DNA from: JACDBE01 sp963714055
GTDB lineage: Bacteria > Actinomycetota > Acidimicrobiia > Spongiisociales > UBA5794
NCBI GenBank assembly: GCA_963714055.1
Contig: OY970227.1
Coordinates: 2,046,001 to 2,110,000 of the forward strand
Direction: 5' to 3'
DNA: 64,000 bases
Shown here: positions 27,259-33,396 of the stretch, piece by piece
Layout of the letters: each line of letters begins with the position of its first letter
How positions within the stretch are numbered: the first letter of the stretch is position 1
Program-made: the position numbers and the translations under genes
Notes under the pieces: model-generated
The model's input: the letters and a program-made list of their open reading frames with translations, nothing else
Database searches by the model: none
Told to the model about the DNA's origin: nothing

Positions 27259-28491
27259 TCAGGCAGAGGGCGGAGGATCCTCACCCGCCTGGGAGACGGC
27301 GGCTGAAGATTGTTCCCATTCATTGAGGGTCGCCGCTGGAGGCGGATGACTATTGGGTACCTCTGACACGATTCTTCCCAGCCACTCGGCGGCCATTCGG
27401 CCCACGGCCCTGGAGCGCAGCGATGCCACCGCATCGAAGCCATGCTGGCCTCCCAGGATCTCGTGATACTCGACTCGCCCCCCGACCCTCTCGAGGGCGG
27501 CCACAAAGTGGCGTGATTCCTCCGCCAAGACGACGGAGTCGTACTCTCCGTGGATCACGAGGAAGGGGGGCGTATCAGTGCGGGCCTGATCGATCGGCGA
27601 TCCCAGCCGATAGAGGTCTGGGGCCTCGTGCTTGTCGGCCTTGAGAACGTACCGTGCGATGAACGGCCAGTCGAACCGTGTCGGGTTCCGCACCAGCAGG
27701 TCGTAGATCCCGTAGAAGGGCACGCATCCGATGACGCTGGTATCCGCGTCCTCGAAGCCGGGCTGAAGCTCTGTCCGGTCCCAAGTGAGCGCGGCGAGGG
27801 CGGCAAGGTGGGCGCCCGACGAGGCGCCCGAGATAGCGACCAGATTGGGGTCGATGCCGTATTCACTTCCGCCGGTCTTGGCCCATGCAATGGCGTGCTT
27901 CACGCCGATGAGGTGATCCGGGAACGTCGCTTCGGGAGAGAGGGGGTAGCGGATGTCGAGGACCACCCAGCCGGAGGCGGCAAGGAGATGGAACATCGCC
28001 CGGGCCTGGCGCCCAGGGCGTCCTCTCATCCAGGAGCCCGGGTGGGCATATATCAAGGCGGGCGCCACAGTCGAGTCTGGGCTTCGGTATATATCGAGAG
28101 TCAGGGCATCCCAATAGGGCACTTCCGGAGTCACCGTGACTCCCGCGGGCAGGCGGTCCCAGATCCGGAACAGTGACCACGCGGAGGGGCTGTGGCCGGT
28201 AGCGCGGGCGGAGGCGAGCGTTCGCCCGATCAGGACCAGCAAACCCAGTTCGCACAGGATGAAGAGCGCCAGCGCCACCCAGCCTGCCACCGACTCCTGC
28301 GCCCCGATCGAGATGAAGGCGACGACGACCAACACCCTCACGAGGAGGAGCCAAGGCGCGAGCTCCGAGACGAGCATGGCGGGCAGCCACGGGGGTGCGA
28401 TTCCCTTACCTGGTTGCACCGGGCGGCGCAGGGCGTTGACCGTCCACAAGAAGGCGGCTCCGAACCAGATGACGAAGATGGTGGACGGCAT
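27259..28491 (-). CDS. Membrane-anchored alpha/beta hydrolase (lipase/esterase)
   Basis: 410 residues. The first ~115 residues hold four hydrophobic segments (IFVIWFGAAFLWTVNALR, LVRVLVVVAFISIGA, GWVALALFILCELGLLVLIG). The rest is a hormone-sensitive-lipase/BD-FAE-like hydrolase. The oxyanion motif is HPGSW, in place of HGGG/HGGAW. The nucleophile elbow is SGASSGAHLAAL, the acid is in HGEYDSVV, and the catalytic His is in LGGQHGFD. The catalytic domain thus sits on the membrane and probably acts on acyl esters or lipids. It is divergent from the acyltransferase gene across a ~93-bp spacer with a palindrome. Confidence 0.88.
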   Translation of the reverse strand: MPSTIFVIWFGAAFLWTVNALRRPVQPGKGIAPPWLPAMLVSELAPWLLLVRVLVVVAFISIGAQESVAGWVALALFILCELGLLVLIGRTLASARATGHSPSAWSLFRIWDRLPAGVTVTPEVPYWDALTLDIYRSPDSTVAPALIYAHPGSWMRGRPGRQARAMFHLLAASGWVVLDIRYPLSPEATFPDHLIGVKHAIAWAKTGGSEYGIDPNLVAISGASSGAHLAALAALTWDRTELQPGFEDADTSVIGCVPFYGIYDLLVRNPTRFDWPFIARYVLKADKHEAPDLYRLGSPIDQARTDTPPFLVIHGEYDSVVLAEESRHFVAALERVGGRVEYHEILGGQHGFDAVASLRSRAVGRMAAEWLGRIVSEVPNSHPPPAATLNEWEQSSAAVSQAGEDPPPSA

Positions 28492-28561
28492 CAGCTGCAG
28501 TCAAACACCGTCGCGAGCGACTGGATTCCGGGACCCGGTGAGCGAAGCCATCCAGCTCACC

Positions 28562-28575
28562 ATTCGGCGCCGAAT
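28562..28575. promoter_or_regulatory. 14-bp palindrome in the esterase/acyltransferase divergent spacer
   Basis: ATTCGGCGCCGAAT is a perfect palindrome, 10 bp before the acyltransferase start and ~71 bp before the esterase start. It sits close to the ribosome-binding region of the plus-strand gene. It is a candidate operator for a dimeric regulator controlling both genes. No second copy was noticed elsewhere in the cluster. Confidence 0.4.
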
Positions 28576-28584
28576 TGACAGGGG

Positions 28585-29577
28585 ATGGGATCGATGCTGG
28601 CCAACACCATCAGACGGCTGATCACGATCTCGGCCGTCTACGCGGGTCTCGTACTGTTTACGATCCTGCTCCCGATCCTTCTGCCCCTCGGGGCGTTGGT
28701 CGATGCGGCTCGATGGGTGAGTGCGCGTACGCCGGCGATGGCACTCAGGATGGGCGTCCTCGCCTGGATCTACCTGCTTGGAGAGGCTTGGGCCATCCTC
28801 GCCCTGGCGATCGTCGGGTTGCTTCCCAGGCAAACGGCGATCGATTGGACTTACCGGGCGCAACGGGTCTGGCTCGACTGGAACTTCGAAGCCTTGAGGA
28901 TGACCTTCGGCCTGACCTTCGTCGACGAAGGCGCTTCCGCCATCCCGCCCGGCCCGATACTCCTCCTATCCCGCCACGCGTCCATGATCGACACGATGCT
29001 CCCCGGCCGCTACGTGGTCCGGCCTCACGGGATCAAGCTGCGCTACGTGCTCAAGAAGGAACTGCTGATCGACCCCGCCTTGGACATCGGTGGCAACCGA
29101 CTCCCCAACTACTTCATCGATCGAAGGGGATCGGCGCAAGCCGAGATGGCGGCCTTGAGGGAGCTGGCCACTGGTCTTGGGGCAGAAGAGGGTGTCCTCA
29201 TCTACCCGGAAGGCACCAGGTACAGCGAGGAGAAGCGGGTCAGGTACGGTCGCCGCTGGGTCGACCAAGGCGGGCCCATCGGGGAGATCGTGGCCGGCTT
29301 CCGACGGGTGCTTCCCCCGAGGCCGGGGGGCACGCTGGCCCTTCTCGATGCGAGCACGGCCGACGTGGTCGTCCTCGCCCATCGCGGTTTGGAGGGCTTT
29401 GCCCGGGTCAAGGACATGTGGTCGGGCGGCTTGGTCGGCACCACGGTCGAGTTGAGGTTCTGGCGGGTTCCCCGGAGCGCCATTCCCAACGACGACGAGT
29501 CCAGGATGCGGTGGCTGTTCGAGCTGTGGGCCGATGTCGATGCATGGGTGGCCGGCCCGGCGGCCCCGAGCCGTTGA
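28585..29577 (+). CDS. PlsC-like 1-acylglycerol-3-phosphate acyltransferase family protein
   Basis: A 330-residue membrane acyltransferase. Two N-terminal hydrophobic stretches (ITISAVYAGLVLFTILLPIL and MGVLAWIYLLGEAWAILALA) precede the catalytic domain. The H-x4-D motif is SRHASMIDTML (near residues 130-137). The acyl-acceptor motif is IYPEGTRYSEEKR. It transfers acyl groups to a lysolipid; which lipid is not readable. ATG 28594 (MLANTI) is an alternative start. Its position beside a CFA-like enzyme and an esterase suggests exchange of modified acyl chains in membrane lipids. Confidence 0.88.
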   Translation: MGSMLANTIRRLITISAVYAGLVLFTILLPILLPLGALVDAARWVSARTPAMALRMGVLAWIYLLGEAWAILALAIVGLLPRQTAIDWTYRAQRVWLDWNFEALRMTFGLTFVDEGASAIPPGPILLLSRHASMIDTMLPGRYVVRPHGIKLRYVLKKELLIDPALDIGGNRLPNYFIDRRGSAQAEMAALRELATGLGAEEGVLIYPEGTRYSEEKRVRYGRRWVDQGGPIGEIVAGFRRVLPPRPGGTLALLDASTADVVVLAHRGLEGFARVKDMWSGGLVGTTVELRFWRVPRSAIPNDDESRMRWLFELWADVDAWVAGPAAPSR

Positions 29578-29804
29578 GCCGCTCTTCCTGGTAGCGATCG
29601 TCTCGCTGATGGTCATCAACCTGACCGGTGAGCCTGGCCGCGCGAAGTCTCGATCGTCTCCACGGCGTGGTCTCGGACACACCTGTCCCGAGCCGACCGT
29701 TCGATCGGCTGCGGCCCGTCTTCGCGCCCTCGCGGCTTACGAAGCTGCCCGGCGGGGTTGATACGCTTGCCCGATACTCGGCCGGTCCTGCGGCGGTCCA
29801 GGCC

Positions 29805-30740
29805 TTATTTCCCGGGGGACGGTCCAACCGGGAGATCGGCCCCGGTCAGCCTGGCCAACTCGATCCAGAGCTCCAACCGCTCCGACGCTGTCTCCCGGGT
29901 GGAATCGGTGAGGTGAGTCGGCGCCTCCTTCCGGTCGAACCAGAACCCGCCAGACACCCGTCCGGGCTCCTCTGCCACGGCGAGCCAGACGATGGTGTCG
30001 GCCCCCTCCGCCGGGGTGCGTAGCAGCGGTTGCATCAACTTGTTGAAGACGGGCAGGGACTCGGCCACCCCGGCGGTCCTCGCCCAACCCGGGTGCATCG
30101 AATGGAAGACCACCTCCCGTCCCGGGAAGCGCTCGGCCCACATCTCGGTGAGGATGACCTGGCCCCGCTTGCTGCTGGCATAGGCGGCCTTGCCCGTGTA
30201 GCGGCGCCGGCTGAACTGGAGGTCGTCGGGGTCGATTCGGGCCGCGTACATGCCGCCGGAGCTCACGTTGATGACCCTGGCAGGACCAGACTCGGCAAGG
30301 CGGGGAAGCAGGAGGTTGGTCAGCAGGAAGTGGCCGGCGAGATTGGTGGCGAAGGACATCTCCAAGCCCTCCTGCGTCGCCGTGCGCTCGGGCAGGAGGA
30401 CGCCCACGTTGTTGATCAGGACATCGATCTTCGGGTTTGACTCGATGAGGCGGTCCGCCAGCTGCCGGACCTCTGCTTGCAGACTGAGATCGGCTTGCTG
30501 CGCCATCACCTCGCCCTGGATGCTTTCTGCCGCAGAAGCCAGCTTCTGCTCGTTCCGGCCGACGATCACCACCCGGGCTCCCAGTCTCGAAAGGGAGTGG
30601 GCTGATTCGAGCCCGAGGCCTCCGGTGGATCCCGTCACCACGACGGTCTTGCCGGTCATGTCGGCCTCGACCGGGGAGAACCGGCGAGAGTGGAGCCGGT
30701 AGCCCAGGTTCGTGAAGGATGTGATGCTCAGCTTGTTCAT
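29805..30740 (-). CDS. Short-chain dehydrogenase/reductase
   Basis: A 311-residue SDR. The cofactor motif is VVVTGSTGGLGLESA (TGxxxGxG), followed by NNVGVLLPE. The catalytic Ser is in INVSSGGMY and the YxxxK motif is in AYASSKRGQ (both upstream of HPGWARTAGV). The long form resembles retinol-dehydrogenase/dehydrogenase-reductase 'DHRS12'-like proteins. Its substrate could be a lipid aldehyde/ketone or a retinoid; this is inference from the neighbouring heliorhodopsin. ATG 30740 overlaps the SRPBCC stop (ATGA). It is the third gene of the heliorhodopsin operon. The 227 bp after its stop (29578-29804) hold nothing recognised. Confidence 0.9.
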   Translation of the reverse strand: MNKLSITSFTNLGYRLHSRRFSPVEADMTGKTVVVTGSTGGLGLESAHSLSRLGARVVIVGRNEQKLASAAESIQGEVMAQQADLSLQAEVRQLADRLIESNPKIDVLINNVGVLLPERTATQEGLEMSFATNLAGHFLLTNLLLPRLAESGPARVINVSSGGMYAARIDPDDLQFSRRRYTGKAAYASSKRGQVILTEMWAERFPGREVVFHSMHPGWARTAGVAESLPVFNKLMQPLLRTPAEGADTIVWLAVAEEPGRVSGGFWFDRKEAPTHLTDSTRETASERLELWIELARLTGADLPVGPSPGK

Positions 30741-31210
30741 CTGTCCAGCTCGGCAGCGAGGCCGTCGAGCGCCTTGGTCCCGACCTTCTTCAGGGTAGGT
30801 CCCATGAAACGGGTGACGTTCCTGAACCAATTGAGGAAGGTGAGGTCGGCGGTGTAGTCGATCACTGTCATGTTGTCGTGCCGTGCGAAGCGGATCTCGT
30901 CGACCGCGATGAGCTTGTCACCCCGGCCGACCAGGACGACTCGATCGCTGGGCTCGTATTCCGTGATCTCGTACACCATTTGCATCGTGGCCCCGCCGAA
31001 CTTGATCTCCAGCTCGAATTGGGAGCCGACACCGACAGGCCCCTGGCCGATCCTGCGGGACGAGACCACACCTGGATCCCAGTCCTCGATGTTGGAGAAA
31101 TCGGCGGTGTAGAGGAAGGCTTCGTCCTGGGCTCGCTCGACCCATCTCTGCTCGACGAGGCGGACCGCCTTGTGATCTGCCGGCTGTGTGCTTCTCGTGG
31201 GTTGTCTCAT
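30737..31210 (-). CDS. SRPBCC/polyketide-cyclase-like lipid-binding protein
   Basis: A 157-residue START-fold protein. Typical features are EAFLYTADFSNIEDWDPGVV, GPVGVGSQFELEIKFGGATM, and VYEITEYEPSDRVVLVGRGD, with a C-terminal helix (KKVGTKALDGLAAELDR). The fold encloses a hydrophobic pocket for lipids, sterols or polyketides. Both ends overlap neighbours by ATGA (heliorhodopsin upstream, SDR downstream), so the three products are stoichiometrically coupled. It may present a hydrophobic ligand such as retinal or a modified fatty acid to the SDR. That role is inferred. Confidence 0.88.
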   Translation of the reverse strand: MRQPTRSTQPADHKAVRLVEQRWVERAQDEAFLYTADFSNIEDWDPGVVSSRRIGQGPVGVGSQFELEIKFGGATMQMVYEITEYEPSDRVVLVGRGDKLIAVDEIRFARHDNMTVIDYTADLTFLNWFRNVTRFMGPTLKKVGTKALDGLAAELDR

Positions 31211-31983
31211 GTCGCCAGTGTTCCTCCGAATACCTGCCAGGCCAGGGCCGACTTGGCCACCAGGCTGAGCAGGATGTAGGTCGATTCTCCGAAGCTGTAG
31301 TCCGCCCACCGACCGACCTGCTTGTACTGCAGGACCATGACGATCGCGAACACGCTGAAGAAGATGAAGAGGGAGAGGAAGATCCCGTACACGAACCCGG
31401 GAGGGTTCGCATCGAAGCCGGGGCTGAAGAGGTACCAGGCGATCGCGATCCAAGGGATAGCCCCGGCCAGTACCCCGAACCAATAGGGCAGCCAGCTCAC
31501 CGCCTTGCCTGGTGTCTCGTATTTCTCCTGGAGAAGGCCGAACAGGATCATCGATGCATTGACCCCGGCAATCGCAAGCAAGGCGGCGATGTCGGCGATC
31601 CCGGTCAGAAGGGCGATCAGTACCACCATCACTGATGAGGAGAGGGAGTACTCGATCCAACGGGCATAGTTGCGCTGGCGATCCAGGTTTCGGCGGTACC
31701 ACTGGTAGATGCCGGGCGAGGCGATGAGGAAGTGGGCCACGGCGGACATGAACAAGAAGATGGCCACGCCCCAGGCAACGCTCACCTCGAAGAGGGGGGT
31801 CACCTCAGGCGGGGCGGCGCCAGGAGGCCCCGCCATGTACGTGGCGATGACCGGGAGCGTGAAACCGTTGGCCAACCACAGGACCAGGAAGCCCTGGATG
31901 GCGTGGAGCGCACCCATGCCGACGTTGTAGGCACGGAGACGATCACCGGCCCGGGGTGTGAGGATGGTCTCTGTCATCGTCAT
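31207..31983 (-). CDS. Heliorhodopsin
   Basis: A 258-residue seven-helix retinal protein of the heliorhodopsin class. The retinal Schiff-base lysine is K244 in LSLVAKSALAWQVF. The counterion Glu is E111 in ARWIEYSLSSSVMV. The conserved histidines H27 (GALHAIQGF) and H84 (AVAHFLIAS) match the positions known from the founding member 48C12. Other family blocks are GIADIAALLAIAGVNASMIL and LLQEKY, PYWFGVLAGAIPWIAI, and GFVYGIFLSLFIFFS. Heliorhodopsins are inverted in the membrane, do not pump ions, and are thought to signal. It is the first gene of an ATGA-coupled operon with SRPBCC and SDR genes. The start could be 31989, 31983 or 31977. A 44-bp tandem repeat begins 8 bp upstream of 31983. Confidence 0.95.
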   Translation of the reverse strand: MTMTETILTPRAGDRLRAYNVGMGALHAIQGFLVLWLANGFTLPVIATYMAGPPGAAPPEVTPLFEVSVAWGVAIFLFMSAVAHFLIASPGIYQWYRRNLDRQRNYARWIEYSLSSSVMVVLIALLTGIADIAALLAIAGVNASMILFGLLQEKYETPGKAVSWLPYWFGVLAGAIPWIAIAWYLFSPGFDANPPGFVYGIFLSLFIFFSVFAIVMVLQYKQVGRWADYSFGESTYILLSLVAKSALAWQVFGGTLAT

Positions 31984-31990
31984 GCACATT

Positions 31991-32078
31991 GTTCGTAGCG
32001 CCCGGTCCGATCGGATGTCGAGAGCATCGGATCGGTTCGTAGCGCCCGGTCCGATCGGATGTCGAGAGCATCGGATCG
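31991..32078. repeat. Perfect 44-bp tandem duplication upstream of heliorhodopsin
   Basis: Two identical 44-bp units, 31991-32034 and 32035-32078. Each contains the palindrome TCCGATCGGA and a second GCATCGGATCG. The first unit begins within 10 bp of the heliorhodopsin start codon (minus strand), so the array covers the likely promoter and 5' leader. It may be a duplicated operator or promoter, or a recent slippage event. No protein is supported across it. Confidence 0.85.
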
Positions 32079-32102
32079 CTCGCGACCCGAGTCTCCTGAG
32101 AC

Positions 32103-32246
32103 GTGGCGAGTCACTTGAAGGCTGTGGGTTCGCGATGGCGGGAGTACGACGTCCCCGTCGATTGGGACGAGATCGCCGAGGTGGTCGAGGACGCCTACCG
32201 CGTCGTCGCCCCCATGCGCCTGGTAGCGCAGCTCGACTCGATCTGA
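32103..32246 (+). pseudogene. MmcQ/YjbR-family C-terminal fragment
   Basis: 47 codons from GTG 32103: REYDVPVDWDEIAEVVEDAY then RVVAPMRLVAQLDSI and TGA. This matches the C-terminal helix region of MmcQ/YjbR (DUF419) proteins, where (E/D)xYRLVAPRRLVAxLD is conserved. The ~70 N-terminal residues with the CyaY-like fold are missing. It marks the outer edge of the light cluster and is likely a truncated relic. Confidence 0.6.
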
Positions 32247-32304
32247 GCCCGATGTGGGAGTGGGGGGTGCCAGCCGGCACTGCAGCCGGGTTACGGTGGC
32301 CCGG

Positions 32305-33189
32305 ATGCCTCGGACCCGCACCGCCACCGGCCTCGACTCCCTTGAGATGGTGACCCGCCTGCTGCAGCGGGCGCGCCTCGCCCACCCGACCGCCGGTCTC
32401 TTCGAAGCCGCGGACCTGCAGTGGTGGTGGCGAGTAGAGCGCTCAACCGATTCGATCGGGAAGCAGTTCTGGGTCGATGGTGCCGGCGAGCCCATCGGTG
32501 GCGTCGTGTTCACCGACTGGTTCCGCGCGTGGGCATGCGACCTCATCGTCGTCCCCGGTCGGGCGGACGACCTCATGCCCAGGATGTGGGCGCACGCCTT
32601 GGATCAGATTCGCCTTCGGTCGCCCGGCGACGTCGAGGTCACCGTGCGAGACGACGATCCGGCGATGGTGGCGCTGGTCACCGGGGCCGGGTTCACCGCC
32701 ACCGATCGCCGCGGAGGCACCACCTGGATGGACGCCGCCGACCGCCCCGAGACGGCGCCGCTCCCGGATGGCTACCGGCTCGCCGACCGGGCCGGCGCCG
32801 GCGATCGTCCGCACCACATGATCCGGAGGAGCGGCACCGAAGTCGCCCGGCGCCTGGCGCAGACCTCGTTGTACCGGCCCGACCTGGACCTATTCATCGA
32901 GACCGGCTCCGGCGAGGTCGTCGCCTACGGGCTCTTCTGGCTCGATCCGGTCACCGAGGTCGGTCTCGTCGAGCCGATGCGAACCGAGGAGGGCCACGAG
33001 GGCAAGGGCCTCGCCCGCCATGTGCTGCTCAGCGGCCTCGAACGTCTCGTCGCCCTCGGGGCCACGCGCCTCAAGGTCTCCCACGAGATCGGGAACGCTC
33101 GGGCGGAGCGCCTGTATCTCGGAGCAGGATTCGTCCCGGAGTCGACCGACATGGTGTATGCCCTGCGGAGAGTCGGGCAGCCGCAGTAG
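32305..33189 (+). CDS. GNAT-family N-acetyltransferase
   Basis: A 294-residue protein with a degenerate N-terminal GNAT-like half and a complete C-terminal GNAT domain. The acetyl-CoA site is in MRTEEGHEGKGLARHVLLSG (the R/Q-x2-G-x-G/A loop), followed by LKVSHEIGNARAERLYLGAG. A bulky-aromatic stretch LQWWWRVERSTDS lies near the start. Substrate unknown. ATG 32305 is the first plausible start after the truncated upstream gene. No operon partner. Confidence 0.85.
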   Translation: MPRTRTATGLDSLEMVTRLLQRARLAHPTAGLFEAADLQWWWRVERSTDSIGKQFWVDGAGEPIGGVVFTDWFRAWACDLIVVPGRADDLMPRMWAHALDQIRLRSPGDVEVTVRDDDPAMVALVTGAGFTATDRRGGTTWMDAADRPETAPLPDGYRLADRAGAGDRPHHMIRRSGTEVARRLAQTSLYRPDLDLFIETGSGEVVAYGLFWLDPVTEVGLVEPMRTEEGHEGKGLARHVLLSGLERLVALGATRLKVSHEIGNARAERLYLGAGFVPESTDMVYALRRVGQPQ

Positions 33190-33396
33190 ACACAGCGGAG
33201 CCCACTCGACCAGCGGCGGCTGCAGCTGATAACCAAGACTCTGCAGGTCGAAATCTTCACCGCGCTGCGCGACGAGTTCGAACGCTGAGCCGGGCACCCT
33301 TCGGCGGACGCGTGGGATTGCTTGGGTAACCTCGACGCCCCCACCCCTGGAGCCTCATTGAGCCACCGCGATGCGCCCGGACGTCAACATCTGCCC

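Noticed and set aside
31207..31983. Ion-pumping type I rhodopsin
   Set aside because: The sequence blocks and short length match heliorhodopsin. The pump motif (DTD/NDQ-like) in helix C is absent and a Glu counterion is present.
33190..33396. Small gene ending LQVEIFTALRDEFER
   Set aside because: No start, no recognisable family and no ribosome-binding site; kept as unassigned sequence.
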